DNA of 64,000 bases from Oxalobacteraceae bacterium CAVE-383 (lineage in GTDB: Bacteria; Pseudomonadota; Gammaproteobacteria; Burkholderiales; Burkholderiaceae_D), in the NCBI GenBank assembly GCA_004134995.1, contig REGP01000003.1, forward strand, positions 1-64,000, written 5' to 3'. Positions 50,447 through 62,958 of this stretch are shown in pieces. The number at the start of each line of letters is the position of its first letter. The first letter of the stretch is position 1. The notes beneath the pieces were generated by a model. It was not told where the DNA came from, ran no database searches, and saw only the letters and a list, made by a program, of their open reading frames with translations. The position numbers and the translations under genes were made by a program.

Positions 50447-51487
50447 GTGAAGCTAGGCCCTTATTTATTGCAAAATAACGTGTTTGTCGCGCCCATGGCT
50501 GGCGTGACGGACCGGCCTTTCCGGCAGTTATGCAAGCGATTGGGCGCCGGCTACGCGGTTTCCGAAATGGCGGCGTCGAATCCGCGCCTGTGGCATAGCG
50601 AGAAGACTTCGCGCCGCACCAATCACGACGGCGAGATGGAGCCGAAGGCGGTGCAGATCGCCGGCGCCGATCCGGCCATGCTGGCGGAATGCGCGCGTTT
50701 CAATGTCGGCCGCGGCGCCCAGGTGATCGACATCAACATGGGATGCCCCGTTAAAAAGGTCTGCAACAGCTGGTGCGGTTCGGCCTTGCTGCAGCACGAA
50801 TCGCTGGTCGGCGAAATCCTGGACGCGGTGGTGCGCGCGGTGGACGTGCCGGTCACCCTCAAATTCCGCACCGGCTGGGATCGCCAGCACAAGAACGCGC
50901 TGGCCATCGCGCACATGGCCGAGCAGAGCGGCATTGCCATGCTGACCCTGCATGGCCGCACCCGCGCCGACGGTTACAGCGGCTTCGCCGAATACGACAC
51001 CATCGCCGCGGTCAAGGCCGCGGTCTCGATTCCGGTGGTGGCCAACGGCGACATCGACACGCCGCAGAAGGCGCGTGCGGTGCTCGACTTCACCAAGGCC
51101 GATGCCGTCATGATCGGCCGCGCGGCGCAGGGCCGGCCGTGGATTTTTCGCGAGATCGATCATTTCCTGCGCACCGGCGAGATCATGCCGGCGCCGCTGG
51201 TGGCCGAAGTGCAGGCGCTGATGCTGGAACACCTGGAAGCGCATTATGCGTTTTACGGCGACTACCTCGGCGTGCGCACCGCGCGCAAGCATATCGGCTG
51301 GTATGTGCGCGAATTGCAAGGCGGCGAAGCATTCCGGCAACGCATGAATCTGCTGGAGGATTGCGGGCAGCAACTGGCGGCGGTGCGCGCCTTTTTCGAT
51401 TTGCAGGCCGGTTACGGAGAGCGGTTACAATACGCCGGATACGAGGCGGGCGGGCAGGATGCGGACAGCATTGCGCTGGCCGCCTGA
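50447..51487 (+). CDS. dusB: tRNA-dihydrouridine synthase B
   Basis: A 346-residue flavoenzyme that reduces uridine to dihydrouridine in tRNA. Markers: APMAGVTDRPFRQLCKRLG at the FMN site, MGCPVKKVCNSWCGSALL with the catalytic Cys, TLKFRTGWD, and GRAAQGRPWIF. The start is GTG at 50447; the nearby ATG at 50437 is out of frame. It is followed by fis after 28 bp, the dusB-fis operon order common in beta- and gammaproteobacteria. Confidence 0.95.
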   Translation: MKLGPYLLQNNVFVAPMAGVTDRPFRQLCKRLGAGYAVSEMAASNPRLWHSEKTSRRTNHDGEMEPKAVQIAGADPAMLAECARFNVGRGAQVIDINMGCPVKKVCNSWCGSALLQHESLVGEILDAVVRAVDVPVTLKFRTGWDRQHKNALAIAHMAEQSGIAMLTLHGRTRADGYSGFAEYDTIAAVKAAVSIPVVANGDIDTPQKARAVLDFTKADAVMIGRAAQGRPWIFREIDHFLRTGEIMPAPLVAEVQALMLEHLEAHYAFYGDYLGVRTARKHIGWYVRELQGGEAFRQRMNLLEDCGQQLAAVRAFFDLQAGYGERLQYAGYEAGGQDADSIALAA

Positions 51488-51515
51488 ATCAATAAAGCCA
51501 ATAAAGAACAGCACA

Positions 51516-51749
51516 ATGAGCAAAGACAGCATCCAGGACGCAGTCAGGAAAAGCCTGGAAAAATATTTTCGGGATCTGGGCGAACAGGCGCCTTCCGATG
51601 TTTACGAAATGGTCATCGCCACGGTCGAGAAGCCGGTGTTCGAAGCCGTGATGGCGCGCGCCGACGGCAATCAGTCGCTGGCGGCGGAAATGCTGGGCAT
51701 CAATCGCAACACCCTGCGCAAGAAATTGCAGGCGCACGGCCTGATGTAG
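51516..51749 (+). CDS. fis: Fis-family DNA-binding protein
   Basis: A 77-residue nucleoid-associated protein. The C-terminal helix-turn-helix GNQSLAAEMLGINRNTLRKK is typical of Fis, preceded by the dimerisation helices. It is a little shorter than the 98-residue E. coli protein, lacking part of the flexible N-terminus, as usual in betaproteobacteria. The ATG at 51516 matches the conserved start SKDSIQDAVRKSLEKYF. It is in operon with dusB. Confidence 0.93.
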   Translation: MSKDSIQDAVRKSLEKYFRDLGEQAPSDVYEMVIATVEKPVFEAVMARADGNQSLAAEMLGINRNTLRKKLQAHGLM

Positions 51750-51842
51750 CGCAACCGTTTACCCCTTGTCCCTTTGGCGCCGTCCTGTCCTTTCAGAACG
51801 CCGCCGTGAAATTCCAGTCCACTTTTTAGCCCGTCCTCTCCA

Positions 51843-53423
51843 ATGATCAAACAAGCCCTCATTTCCGTTTCCGATAAAACCGGCGTCCTCGAATTCGCGC
51901 GCGCCCTTGCCGCGATGGGCGTCAACATCCTGTCCACCGGCGGCACCGCCAAACTGCTCGCCGACAACGGCGTCAAGGTCACCGAGGTGGCGGACTACAC
52001 GGGCTTCCCCGAAATGCTGGACGGCCGCGTCAAGACGCTGCATCCGAAAGTGCACGGCGGCATCCTGGCCCGGCGCGATTTTCCCGAGCATGTGGCCGCA
52101 TTGGAGCAGCACGCCATTCCGAACATCGATATGGTGGTGGTGAACCTGTATCCGTTCCAGAAGACCGTGGCGCAGGAACAATGTTCGCTGGAAGACGCGA
52201 TCGAGAATATCGACATCGGCGGCCCGGCCATGCTGCGTTCGTCGGCCAAGAATCACAAGGACGTGATTGTGCTGTGCGATCCGGCCGATTACGCCGGCGT
52301 GCTGGCGGAACTGCAGGCGGAAGAGGGCGAGGGGGGGCCAGGCGAAGTGGCCTATGCAACCAAGTTCATGCTGGCCAAGAAAGTATTTGCGCACACCGCG
52401 CAATACGACGGCGCCATCACCAATTATTTCACCGCGCTCGGCGACGACAAGCAGCACGCCACCCGCAGCGCCTATCCGGCCACGCTGAATCTGCACTTCG
52501 AAAAAGTGCAGGAAATGCGCTACGGCGAAAATCCGCATCAATCGGCGGCGTTCTACCGCGACCTGAACCGGGTCGAAGGCGCGCTGGCGAATTATCATCA
52601 ATTGCAGGGCAAGGAACTGTCGTACAACAACATCGCCGACGCCGACGCCGCCTGGGAATGCGTGAAGACCTTCGACAGCAACGCCTGCGTGATCGTCAAG
52701 CATGCCAATCCATGCGGCGTGGCGCTGGGCGCCGATCCGTTCGAAGCCTACAGCAAGGCATTGCAGACCGATCCGACTTCGGCCTTCGGCGGCATCATCG
52801 CCTTCAACCGTCCGCTCGACGGACGCGCCGCCGAAGCGGTGGCCAAACAGTTTGTCGAAGTGCTGATCGCGCCGTCCTTCAGCGCCGAAGCGCGCGCGAT
52901 TTTCGCGGCCAAGCAAAACGTGCGGCTGCTGGAAATCGAACTCGGCAGCGCCCTGAATGCCTACGATTTCAAACGCGTCGGCGGCGGCCTGCTGGTGCAG
53001 TCGCCGGACAGCAAGAACGTGCTGCCGGCCGACATCCGCGTGGTCAGCAAGAAACAGCCGACGCCGCAGCAACTGGAAGACCTGATGTTCGCCTGGCGCG
53101 TCGCCAAGTTCGTCAAATCGAATGCGATCGTGTTCTGCGGCAACGGCATGACGCTGGGCGTCGGCGCCGGCCAGATGAGCCGCATCGATTCGGCCCGCAT
53201 CGCCTCGATCAAGGCGGAAAACGCCGGCCTGACGCTGGCCGGTTCGGCGGTGGCCTCGGATGCATTCTTCCCGTTCCGCGACGGCCTCGATGTGGTGGTG
53301 GCGGCCGGCGCGACCTGCGTGATCCATCCGGGCGGCTCGATGCGCGACCAGGAAGTGATCGACGCGGCCGATGAGCAGGGCGTGGTGATGCTGCTGACCG
53401 GCACCCGCCATTTCCGGCATTGA
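51843..53423 (+). CDS. purH: Bifunctional AICAR transformylase / IMP cyclohydrolase
   Basis: A 526-residue enzyme for the last two steps of purine synthesis. The N-terminal MGS-like cyclohydrolase domain ([35 protein letters not shown]) is followed by the transformylase domain with the catalytic Lys-His pair in [14 protein letters not shown] and the end [17 protein letters not shown]. Length and order match the family. It sits between fis and ruvC, a conserved order in this bacterial group. Confidence 0.97.
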   Translation: MIKQALISVSDKTGVLEFARALAAMGVNILSTGGTAKLLADNGVKVTEVADYTGFPEMLDGRVKTLHPKVHGGILARRDFPEHVAALEQHAIPNIDMVVVNLYPFQKTVAQEQCSLEDAIENIDIGGPAMLRSSAKNHKDVIVLCDPADYAGVLAELQAEEGEGGPGEVAYATKFMLAKKVFAHTAQYDGAITNYFTALGDDKQHATRSAYPATLNLHFEKVQEMRYGENPHQSAAFYRDLNRVEGALANYHQLQGKELSYNNIADADAAWECVKTFDSNACVIVKHANPCGVALGADPFEAYSKALQTDPTSAFGGIIAFNRPLDGRAAEAVAKQFVEVLIAPSFSAEARAIFAAKQNVRLLEIELGSALNAYDFKRVGGGLLVQSPDSKNVLPADIRVVSKKQPTPQQLEDLMFAWRVAKFVKSNAIVFCGNGMTLGVGAGQMSRIDSARIASIKAENAGLTLAGSAVASDAFFPFRDGLDVVVAAGATCVIHPGGSMRDQEVIDAADEQGVVMLLTGTRHFRH

Positions 53424-53459
53424 TCGCATCCCGTCCGGCGGCGCGGTAAACATTCTCCA

Positions 53460-54002
53460 ATGAAAATCCTTGGCATCGATCCCGGCCTGCGCACCACCGG
53501 CTTCGGCGTCATCGACAAGCAGGGCAATAAACTGGCGTATATCGCGTCCGGCACCATCAAGACGCCGGACGCCGATCTGCCCGAGCGCCTGAAAACCATT
53601 TTCGCCAGCGTCAGCGAAGTGATCGCCACCTACAGGCCCGATTGCGCCGCCATCGAAAAAGTCTTCGTCAACGTCAATCCCCAATCGACCCTGCTGCTGG
53701 GCCAGGCGCGCGGCGCGGCCATCTGCGCGCTGGTGTTCGGCGAGCTGAAAGTGGCCGAATATACCGCGCTGCAGGTCAAGCAGGCGGTGGTCGGCCAGGG
53801 CAAGGCGCAGAAACAGCAGGTGCAGGACATGGTGCAGCGCCTGCTGTCGCTGTCCGGCATGCCCGGCACCGACGCGGCCGATGCGCTCGGCGTGGCGATC
53901 TGCCATGCCCACAGCGGCGATGTACTGGCGGCATTGAGCGCGATGGCGCCCGGATTGGCGAAAAAAGGGCTGCGGGTCAAGGGCGGACGGCTGATCGGCT
54001 GA
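53460..54002 (+). CDS. ruvC: Holliday junction resolvase RuvC
   Basis: A 180-residue endonuclease that cuts Holliday junctions. Catalytic acids: Asp in [14 protein letters not shown], Glu in [15 protein letters not shown], and Asp in [16 protein letters not shown]. It lies upstream of ruvAB, with a 107-bp gap that contains an SOS-type site, so ruvAB has its own promoter. Confidence 0.97.
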   Translation: MKILGIDPGLRTTGFGVIDKQGNKLAYIASGTIKTPDADLPERLKTIFASVSEVIATYRPDCAAIEKVFVNVNPQSTLLLGQARGAAICALVFGELKVAEYTALQVKQAVVGQGKAQKQQVQDMVQRLLSLSGMPGTDAADALGVAICHAHSGDVLAALSAMAPGLAKKGLRVKGGRLIG

Positions 54003-54045
54003 CATTTCCTTGCTGAAATAGCGTTAAATCCCTTTTATTTAATCA

Positions 54046-54061
54046 CTGTTTGTATATACAG
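54046..54061 (+). promoter_or_regulatory. LexA/SOS box upstream of ruvA
   Basis: CTGTTTGTATATACAG matches the CTGT-N8-ACAG LexA consensus exactly and extends to an 18-bp palindrome (54045-54062). It lies 48 bp before ruvA, fitting damage-induced ruvAB as known in other proteobacteria. Confidence 0.85.
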
Positions 54062-54109
54062 TGATACAGTCCTGTATTATTCCATCCATTCTGATTACGG
54101 TGCGCATCC

Positions 54110-54694
54110 ATGATAGGTCGTCTGTCCGGTATCCTGCTGGAAAAAAATCCGCCGCATCTGCTGGTCGATTGCAACGGTGTCGGCTATGAAGTGGGGGTGC
54201 CGATGAGCACTTTCTACAATCTGCCCGCCGTGGGCGAGAAAATCGTCCTGCTGACCCATCTGACGGTGCGCGAAGACGCCCATATCCTGTTCGGCTTCGG
54301 CAGCGCCGAGGAACGCAATGTATTCAAGGAACTGATCAAGATCTCGGGCGTCGGCGCGCGCACGGCCTTGTCGATACTGTCGGGCATGTCGGTCGGCGAT
54401 CTGGCGCAGGCGATCACGCTGCAGGAAGCCGGCCGCCTGACGCGCGTGCCGGGCATCGGCAAGAAGACCGCCGAGCGCCTGCTGCTGGAACTCAAGGGCA
54501 AGCTCGGCGCCGACCTGGGCGCGGTCGGCGGCGGCGCGCATGGCGGCGGCAGCGCCAGCGCCGATATTCTCAATGCGCTGCTGGCGCTGGGCTATTCGGA
54601 CAAGGAAGCCACGCTGGCGATGAAGCAGGTCGGCGCGGACTGCAGCGTGTCCGACGGCATCAAGATCGCGCTCAAAGCCCTTTCGAAAGCCTAA
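54110..54694 (+). CDS. ruvA: Holliday junction branch migration protein RuvA
   Basis: A 194-residue junction-binding protein. It has an N-terminal OB-fold ([22 protein letters not shown]), two helix-hairpin-helix motifs ([18 protein letters not shown] and [19 protein letters not shown]), a flexible Gly-rich linker, and a C-terminal RuvB-binding three-helix domain ([11 protein letters not shown]). It is followed by ruvB after 24 bp. Confidence 0.97.
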   Translation: MIGRLSGILLEKNPPHLLVDCNGVGYEVGVPMSTFYNLPAVGEKIVLLTHLTVREDAHILFGFGSAEERNVFKELIKISGVGARTALSILSGMSVGDLAQAITLQEAGRLTRVPGIGKKTAERLLLELKGKLGADLGAVGGGAHGGGSASADILNALLALGYSDKEATLAMKQVGADCSVSDGIKIALKALSKA

Positions 54695-54718
54695 TGCAGC
54701 CGCGGCTGAACCATACCC

Positions 54719-55780
54719 ATGAGCATCCAGACCGACGACTTTTCCGAACAGCGCATCATTGCCGCCACGCCGGCATCGGCCAATGAGGAAGCGCTGGAGC
54801 GCGCCCTGCGGCCCAAGCATCTCGAAGAATACGTCGGCCAGGAAAAAATCCGCGGCCAGCTGGAAATCTTCATCACCGCCGCGCGCCAGCGCAGGGAAGC
54901 ACTGGACCATACCTTGCTGTTCGGGCCGCCCGGCCTCGGCAAGACCACATTGGCGCACATCATTGCGCGCGAAATGGGCGTCAATCTGCGCCAGACTTCC
55001 GGCCCCGTGCTGGAGCGCGCCGGCGATCTGGCCGCACTGCTGACCAATCTGGAAGCCAACGACGTCCTGTTCATCGATGAAATCCATCGCCTTTCGCCGG
55101 TGGTCGAGGAAATCCTCTACCCGGCGCTGGAAGATTATCAGATCGATATCATGATCGGCGAAGGCCCGGCCGCGCGCTCGGTGCGCCTGGACCTGCAGCC
55201 GTTCACGCTGGTCGGCGCCACCACGCGCGCCGGCATGCTGACCAATCCCCTGCGCGACCGCTTCGGCATCGTGGCGCGCCTGGAGTTTTACACGCCGCCC
55301 GAACTGACCAGGATCGTCACCCGCAGCGCCGCGCTGCTGGACGCGCCCATCGATCCCGAAGGCGCGCTGGAAATCGCCAAGCGCAGCCGCGGCACGCCGC
55401 GCATCGCCAATCGCCTGCTGCGCCGGGTGCGCGATTATGCGGAAGTCAAAGGCAACGGCCAGATCACCAAGGCCATGGCGGACGCGGCGCTGGTCATGCT
55501 GGACGTCGATCCGGTCGGTTTCGATCTGATGGACCGCAAACTGCTGGAAGCGGTGCTGTTCAAATTCAGCGGTGGCCCGGTCGGCCTGGACAACCTGGCC
55601 GCCGCCATCGGCGAGGAGCGCGACACCATCGAAGACGTGCTGGAGCCTTATCTGATCCAGCAGGGCTATCTGCAGCGCACGCCGCGCGGCCGCATCGCCA
55701 CGCCGATCGCCTATACGCATTTCGGCATCGCGGCGCCGCATACCGGCCCGAATGGCGAATTATGGAATTCCCAGATGTGA
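54719..55780 (+). CDS. ruvB: Holliday junction branch migration ATPase RuvB
   Basis: A 353-residue AAA+ motor. Walker A is [15 protein letters not shown], Walker [13 protein letters not shown], sensor 1 [10 protein letters not shown], arginine finger region NPLRDRFG, and the C-terminal winged helix [24 protein letters not shown]. It drives branch migration with RuvA. AT-rich sequence without genes follows (55781-56001). Confidence 0.97.
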   Translation: MSIQTDDFSEQRIIAATPASANEEALERALRPKHLEEYVGQEKIRGQLEIFITAARQRREALDHTLLFGPPGLGKTTLAHIIAREMGVNLRQTSGPVLERAGDLAALLTNLEANDVLFIDEIHRLSPVVEEILYPALEDYQIDIMIGEGPAARSVRLDLQPFTLVGATTRAGMLTNPLRDRFGIVARLEFYTPPELTRIVTRSAALLDAPIDPEGALEIAKRSRGTPRIANRLLRRVRDYAEVKGNGQITKAMADAALVMLDVDPVGFDLMDRKLLEAVLFKFSGGPVGLDNLAAAIGEERDTIEDVLEPYLIQQGYLQRTPRGRIATPIAYTHFGIAAPHTGPNGELWNSQM

Positions 55781-56001
55781 ATAAATTGGTGAATCGATTG
55801 ATGAATCGAATCGGGAATAAAAATCAGCGAATCACGTCTATTAGAGTTGTCAGTCGAATAATGGTTTTAAGTAGGCGCGCTGTATCGAATCGTTTCGTTT
55901 CTTGTCTGGAACTATTCCGATAAATATATTGACTACGCTTGTTTAAAACCTAACTGTCGCTGACAATAAATAGTTATTAACTATATCCATCGGAATCTCT
56001 T

Positions 56002-56844
56002 ATGCTTATGTCCAGCCAGGCCAGCCGTTACGCGCATGCGCTGTTGGACGCGCGCGCCGAAAGCCGCCTGCTGCCGTTGCTGTCGGCGGAAGAGCCGCTT
56101 TCCGTGGCAGATGCGTATCAGATCGCCGGCAGGATCGCCGCCATCCGTACCGCGCAGGGCGAGGTGCAGATCGGCCGCAAGATCGGTTTTGCGATCAAGA
56201 AGGACTGGGACCGCTATGGCGTCATCGACGGCGTGGCCGAGCCGATCTGGGCGCCGATTTTCGATACCACGGTGCGTTATGCCGATGACAACCACGGCAT
56301 CCAGAGCCTGGAAGGCGCATTGCAGCCGCGCATCGAGCCGGAGATCATTTTCAAGCTCGGCAGCGCGCCGCCGCCGCAAGCCACACTGGAACAACTCGCC
56401 GATTGCATCGAATGGATGGCGCACGGCTTCGAGATCGTTTCCTGCCCGTTTCCCAATTGGGAATTCACCACTGCGGATGTGATTGCGGCGTTCGGCCTGC
56501 ACGGTGCGCTGATCGTCGGCGAGCCGCACGTACTGTCGTCGGCCACGCGGCGCAACCTGGCCATGCTGCTCACCAGTTCCAGCATGTCGCTGTCATGCAG
56601 CACCGACCAGAACGCGATCCTGCGCGCGGCCGGTTACTGCAACGACATCCTGGACAGCCCGTTGCATGCGCTGCTGCAATTGCACCGTCTGCTGCAGGCC
56701 CAGCCCATGTCGGCGCCGCTGCGCGCCGGCGAAATCATCAGCACCGGCACCTGGACCGACGCCTATCCGATCCAGGCCGGGCAGACCTGGATTACGGCGT
56801 TTTCAGGGATTGCGCTGCAAGGACTGACGGTCGCGTTCGTATAG
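56002..56844 (+). CDS. 2-keto-4-pentenoate hydratase / decarboxylase family protein
   Basis: A 280-residue protein of the fumarylacetoacetase-like fold, MhpD/HpcG group, which hydrates 2-hydroxydienoates produced by meta-cleavage of aromatic rings or decarboxylates oxalocrotonate. The metal site is in LQPRIEPEIIFKLG (E-x-E) and a conserved segment is MAHGFEIVSCPFPNW. The ATG at 56002 has a second ATG six bases later at 56008; either is possible. It stands alone beyond ruvB, separated from the catabolic island by housekeeping genes, but fits aromatic degradation. Confidence 0.8.
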   Translation: MLMSSQASRYAHALLDARAESRLLPLLSAEEPLSVADAYQIAGRIAAIRTAQGEVQIGRKIGFAIKKDWDRYGVIDGVAEPIWAPIFDTTVRYADDNHGIQSLEGALQPRIEPEIIFKLGSAPPPQATLEQLADCIEWMAHGFEIVSCPFPNWEFTTADVIAAFGLHGALIVGEPHVLSSATRRNLAMLLTSSSMSLSCSTDQNAILRAAGYCNDILDSPLHALLQLHRLLQAQPMSAPLRAGEIISTGTWTDAYPIQAGQTWITAFSGIALQGLTVAFV

Positions 56845-56885
56845 GCAATGCTGATTCAGCATTGCCTGTGATTTTATATTTGACG

Positions 56886-57374
56886 CTATTCTTCCCGCAG
56901 CCAGATCTGTGTGCGTCCCAGCATCGGCACGCCGATATAGCCGCGCAGATTCAATTTCCTGCCATCTTCGGCCACGGTTAATTTGCTCTTGTAGGTTTTG
57001 CCGCTGGCGGGATCGACGATCCGGCCGCCGCTGTAGCCGTCGCCGTCTTTTTTCAGCCCGGTCAGAATGGTCATGCCGATGATCGGCTGGTCTTTCAGCG
57101 CGCCCTCGCATTTGACGCATTTCGGATCCTGATCCTGGTCCGGCGCGCGAAACAGCTTCTCGATCCTGCCGGACAGTTCGCCGTCGTTTTCGGTGATCCG
57201 GACCAGCGATTTCGGCTTGCCGCTTTCGTCGTCGATGGTTTTCCATAAACCGACCGGCGACGCCTCGGCAGCCGTTGCGATTGCAGGCATGGCGAAGATG
57301 GCGGCGCTTGCCAGGATTGCCAGTGTAGTCATTGCCGCCAGCCTGAGGCCGGCGGACGCACCGTGTTTTTTCAT
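56886..57374 (-). CDS. Exported DUF2147-family protein
   Basis: A 162-residue protein with a signal peptide (LAAMTTLAILASAAIFAMPAIATAAE), then the DUF2147 barrel: SPVGLWKTIDDESGKPKSLVRI, DPKCVKCEGALKDQPIIGM and RGYIGVPMLGRTQIWLR. The family is periplasmic and uncharacterised. The ATG at 57374 with GGAGGAG upstream is chosen over a TTG at 57389. It lies downstream of valS on the same strand, 49 bp apart in direction of transcription. Confidence 0.85.
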   Translation of the reverse strand: MKKHGASAGLRLAAMTTLAILASAAIFAMPAIATAAEASPVGLWKTIDDESGKPKSLVRITENDGELSGRIEKLFRAPDQDQDPKCVKCEGALKDQPIIGMTILTGLKKDGDGYSGGRIVDPASGKTYKSKLTVAEDGRKLNLRGYIGVPMLGRTQIWLREE

Positions 57375-57423
57375 TGTTGTCTCCTCCAATGCGGCGATAT
57401 TGCCGTATTGGAGGATCAGACTA

Positions 57424-60255
57424 TTATGAATTTTTCAGCTTGGCAAACTGTTCCTGCAGCTTGTCCAGCGTGGCCGAGAAATTGGCGATACGTTCGCGTT
57501 CCTGCGCGACCACTTGGGCAGGCGCGCGCGCCACGAAACTTTCATTGCTCAGCTTGCCTTCCGCTTTGGCGATCTCGCCGCCGATGCGCGTGATTTCCTT
57601 GGACAGGCGTTCGCGTTCCGCCGCGACGTCGACTTCCACCACCAGCATCAGCTTGATCTCGCCGACGATCGCCACCGGCGCCGCCGAATCGGCCGGCAGT
57701 GCAGTAACTACCTGCGCTTCCGACAGCTTCACCAGCGATTGCAGATAGGGCAGGAACGAAGTCAGGCGTTCCTGCTGACCTGCATTGGCTTCGATCAGCA
57801 GCGGCACCCGCAGCGCCGGCGACAATTGCATTTCGCCGCGCAGATTGCGGCAGGCGTCGGTCAGCGCCTTGAGCTGGTTCATCCAGGCTTCGGCTTCTTC
57901 GTCGATCTTGTCCGGCTGCGCTTGCGGATACGCCTGGCGCATGATCGAATCGCCGGCCGGATCGAGCTTGCGGTCGGTCAGCGGCGCAACGCTTTGCCAC
58001 AGCGCTTCGGTCACGAACGGAATCACCGGATGGGCCAGGCGCAGCACGGTTTCCAGCACCCGCAGCAGGGTGCGCCGCGTGCCGCGCTGATGCGGCTCGC
58101 TGTCGCCCTGCAACTGCACCTTGGCCACTTCCAGATACCAGTCGCAATACTCGTCCCAGACGAACTTGTAGATGGCCGATGCGATATTGTCGAAACGGTA
58201 GTCGGCGAAGCCCTTTTCGACTTCCGCCTCGGTCTTCTGCAGCAGCGAAACGATCCAGCGGTCGGCCGCCGAAAACTGCATCTTCTCTTTGTTGCACACG
58301 CCCGGCTCATGGCCTTCGAAACCGCAATCCTTGCCTTCGGTATTCATCAGCACAAAGCGCGTCGCGTTCCACAATTTATTGCAGAAATTGCGATAGCCTT
58401 CGCAGCGGTTCAGATCGAAATTGATATTGCGGCCCAGCGTCGCCAGCGAGGCGAACGTGAAGCGCAGCGCGTCGGTGCCGAAGGCGGGAATGCCGTCCGG
58501 GAACTCCTTCCTGGTGGCCTTGGCGATGCTGTCGGCCTGCTTCGGATTCATCAGCCCGACGGTGCGCTTGGCGATCAGCGCATCCAGTTCGACGCCGTCG
58601 ATCAGGTCGATCGGATCCAGCGTATTGCCTTTCGACTTCGACATCTTCTGGCCGTTGCCGTCGCGCACCAGGCCATGCACATACACCGTTTTGAACGGCA
58701 CCTTGCCGGTGAAGTGGGTGGTCATCATGACCATCCGCGCCACCCAGAAGAAGATGATGTCGAAGCCGGTCACCAGCACCGAGGACGGCAGGAACATCTT
58801 GTAGTCCGGCGTTTCCTCGGGCCAGCCCAGGGTCGAGAACGGCACCAGCGCCGACGAGAACCAGGTGTCGAGCACGTCGGCGTCGCGGCGCAGGGTCTTG
58901 CCGCCGGCCTGCGCCTGCGCGTCGGCTTCGTTGCGGGCGACGTAGATTTTGCCGTCTTCGTCGTACCAGGCCGGAATCTGATGGCCCCACCACAATTGGC
59001 GCGAGATGCACCAGTCCTGGATATTGTTGAGCCACTGGTTGTAGGTGTTGCTCCAGTTTTCCGGGATCAGCCTGATTTCGCCGTCGGCGACTTTTTCGAG
59101 CGCGACTTCGGCGATCGATTTGCCCGGGAAATACGTGCCTTCCGGCGCCGGCTTGCTCATGGCGACGAACCACTGGTCGGTCAGCATCGGTTCGATCACG
59201 ACGCCGGTGCGGTCGCCGCGCGGCACCATCAGCTTGTGCGGCTTGACCAGTTCCAGCAGGCCTTGCGCTTCCAGGTCGGCCACGATCTGCTTGCGGGCGG
59301 CGAAGCGGTCCAGGCCGCGGTAGGCAGCCGGTACGATGTCGTCGCCGATGACCTTGGCGTCCAGCGTGAAGATATTGATCTGCGGCAGGCCGTGGCGCTG
59401 GCCGACGGCGTAATCGTTGAAGTCGTGGGCGGGGGTGATCTTGACGCAGCCGGTGCCGAATTCCTTGTCGACGTATTCGTCCTTGATCAGCGGGATTTCG
59501 CGGCCGCACAGCGGCAGCTTGAGCATCTTGCCGACCAGGTGCGCATAGCGCGCGTCGTCCGGATCGACCGCCACCGCGGCGTCGCCCAGCATGGTTTCGG
59601 GGCGGGTGGTGGCGACCGTGATGTGGCCGCTGCCGTCGGCCAGCGGATAGCGGATGTGCCACATCGAGCCGTCTTCCTCTTCCGACACCACTTCCAGGTC
59701 GGAGACCGCGGTGCCCAGCTTGGGATCCCAGTTCACCAGGCGTTTGCCGCGATAGATCAGGCCTTGTTCGAACAGCCGCACGAAGACTTCGGTGACGGTG
59801 CCGGAGAGCTTGTCGTCCATGGTGAAGTATTCGCGGCTCCAGTCGGTCGAGGCGCCAAGGCGGCGCATCTGGCCGGTGATGCTGGAACCGGATTTTTCTT
59901 TCCATTCCCAGATTTTTTCGATGAATTTTTCGCGGCCGAGATCGTGGCGCGTAATATTTTGGGCGTCGAGCTGGCGTTCGACCACGATCTGGGTCGCGAT
60001 GCCGGCATGGTCGGTGCCGGGGATCCAGGCGGTGTTGAAGCCGCGCATGCGGTGATAGCGCGTGAGGCCGTCCATGATGGTCTGGTTGAACGCGTGTCCC
60101 ATGTGCAGCGTGCCGGTCACATTCGGTGGTGGCAATTGAATGCTGAAAGACGGTTTTTCCGGCGCCGTGGTGGCGGTAAAGTATCCGCGCTTTTCCCACT
60201 CGGTGCGCCAGAATTTTTCAATGTCGGCGGGCTCGAAAGACTTGGCTAATTCCAT
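57424..60255 (-). CDS. valS: Valyl-tRNA synthetase
   Basis: A 943-residue class I synthetase. The HIGH motif appears as [14 protein letters not shown] and KMSKS as [14 protein letters not shown]. The editing domain ([15 protein letters not shown]) and the C-terminal coiled coil typical of ValRS ([25 protein letters not shown]) are present. Length and domain order are normal. It is divergent from thiC, with hairpin repeat D in the shared upstream region. The very long open frame on the opposite strand is a codon-bias shadow. Confidence 0.98.
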   Translation of the reverse strand: MELAKSFEPADIEKFWRTEWEKRGYFTATTAPEKPSFSIQLPPPNVTGTLHMGHAFNQTIMDGLTRYHRMRGFNTAWIPGTDHAGIATQIVVERQLDAQNITRHDLGREKFIEKIWEWKEKSGSSITGQMRRLGASTDWSREYFTMDDKLSGTVTEVFVRLFEQGLIYRGKRLVNWDPKLGTAVSDLEVVSEEEDGSMWHIRYPLADGSGHITVATTRPETMLGDAAVAVDPDDARYAHLVGKMLKLPLCGREIPLIKDEYVDKEFGTGCVKITPAHDFNDYAVGQRHGLPQINIFTLDAKVIGDDIVPAAYRGLDRFAARKQIVADLEAQGLLELVKPHKLMVPRGDRTGVVIEPMLTDQWFVAMSKPAPEGTYFPGKSIAEVALEKVADGEIRLIPENWSNTYNQWLNNIQDWCISRQLWWGHQIPAWYDEDGKIYVARNEADAQAQAGGKTLRRDADVLDTWFSSALVPFSTLGWPEETPDYKMFLPSSVLVTGFDIIFFWVARMVMMTTHFTGKVPFKTVYVHGLVRDGNGQKMSKSKGNTLDPIDLIDGVELDALIAKRTVGLMNPKQADSIAKATRKEFPDGIPAFGTDALRFTFASLATLGRNINFDLNRCEGYRNFCNKLWNATRFVLMNTEGKDCGFEGHEPGVCNKEKMQFSAADRWIVSLLQKTEAEVEKGFADYRFDNIASAIYKFVWDEYCDWYLEVAKVQLQGDSEPHQRGTRRTLLRVLETVLRLAHPVIPFVTEALWQSVAPLTDRKLDPAGDSIMRQAYPQAQPDKIDEEAEAWMNQLKALTDACRNLRGEMQLSPALRVPLLIEANAGQQERLTSFLPYLQSLVKLSEAQVVTALPADSAAPVAIVGEIKLMLVVEVDVAAERERLSKEITRIGGEIAKAEGKLSNESFVARAPAQVVAQERERIANFSATLDKLQEQFAKLKNS

Positions 60256-60320
60256 GATTTGATTTGTGTTTTCGCGAAACCGTCCATTATAAGGGAAGCG
60301 GGGGTTGGGGATGCGAATCC

Positions 60321-60450
60321 GTCAAGGCGTCGTCAGGCTGGGCCTCAAGGGGGTTGTACTCCGTTCGTGTCCTCCGTCGGCCTGCGGCCGCCTCCCCCTT
60401 TACCTCACTGCGCACAACCCCCTTGAGGCCCAGCCCGCCGCCGCCTTGAC
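60321..60450. repeat. Hairpin repeat element, copy D
   Basis: The 37-nt arms 60321-60357 and 60414-60450 pair with three mismatches near the outer end. The 56-nt loop 60358-60413 differs from copy A at three positions. The arms contain GCTGGGCCTCAAGGGGGTTGT, unlike the other copies, but share the outer GTCAAGGCG with A and B. It is placed in the 518-bp divergent region between valS and thiC, upstream of the thiC promoter. Confidence 0.9.
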
Positions 60451-60498
60451 TGCGGCATCGGGAAAATTGATCCAAGACAAGTCTTCGCCAAAAACCGG

Positions 60499-60526
60499 TT
60501 GCCGGCCGGCGCGATCGGTGTAAAAT
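60499..60526 (+). promoter_or_regulatory. Possible thiC promoter
   Basis: TTGCCG and TAAAAT separated by 16 bp resemble -35 and -10 elements. A start just after this would give a leader of about 240 nt containing the whole TPP riboswitch. Confidence 0.4.
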
Positions 60527-60578
60527 CCGTTCACCATGTCATGCAGATGAATTATTCGTTCCAATGCAGACGTCGTAA

Positions 60579-60668
60579 CCAAGCTAGGGGTCCTGACTGC
60601 CATGTAGTCCACAGTCGGGTGAGAAATACCCTTTAAACCTGATCTGGGTAATGCCAGCGAAGGGAAGC
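60579..60668 (+). ncRNA. TPP riboswitch (THI box)
   Basis: The conserved core is present: GGGGTCC at the 5' end, GGTGAGAAATACCC, then the strongly conserved AACCTGATCTGGGTAATGCC and the closing AGCGAAGGGAAGC. It lies 105 bp upstream of thiC and represses the thi operon when thiamine pyrophosphate is bound. Confidence 0.95.
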
Positions 60669-60704
60669 CGCCGAGATTGGCAGATTGTGGGCATGCATCC
60701 ATGA

Positions 60705-62687
<1,983 letters not shown>

Positions 62688-62691
62688 AGCC

Positions 62692-62895
62692 ATGCTGGAG
62701 ATCGAACTTAACGGCGCGCCGCACAGCGTCGCCGATCCGCACAGCCTGCAGGATCTGATCGCGGCGCTGTCGATGTCGAACCAGGCATTGGCGGTGGCGG
62801 TCAACCGGCAGGTGGTGCCGCGCCAGAGCTGGGCGCAGCATCACCTGCGGGCCGGCGATCGGGTCGACATCGTGCGGGCAATCGGCGGCGGCTGA
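62692..62895 (+). CDS. thiS: Sulfur carrier protein ThiS
   Basis: A 67-residue ubiquitin-like protein ending in Gly-Gly (RAIGGG), which is adenylated and thiocarboxylated to deliver sulfur for the thiazole ring. The N-terminal strand LEIELNGAPHSV and the VAVNRQVVPRQSW segment are typical. It lies between thiC and thiG. Confidence 0.95.
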   Translation: MLEIELNGAPHSVADPHSLQDLIAALSMSNQALAVAVNRQVVPRQSWAQHHLRAGDRVDIVRAIGGG

Positions 62896-62958
62896 TCCCG
62901 GCCTGTTCCGTCAAGCCACGCGCAAAAAATCAATTGGCAAATCGCCAGGGAGCATTCA

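Noticed and set aside
57514-60249. A 911-codon open frame on the plus strand opposite valS
   Set aside because: Mirror of valS codon structure; valS carries both synthetase signature motifs.
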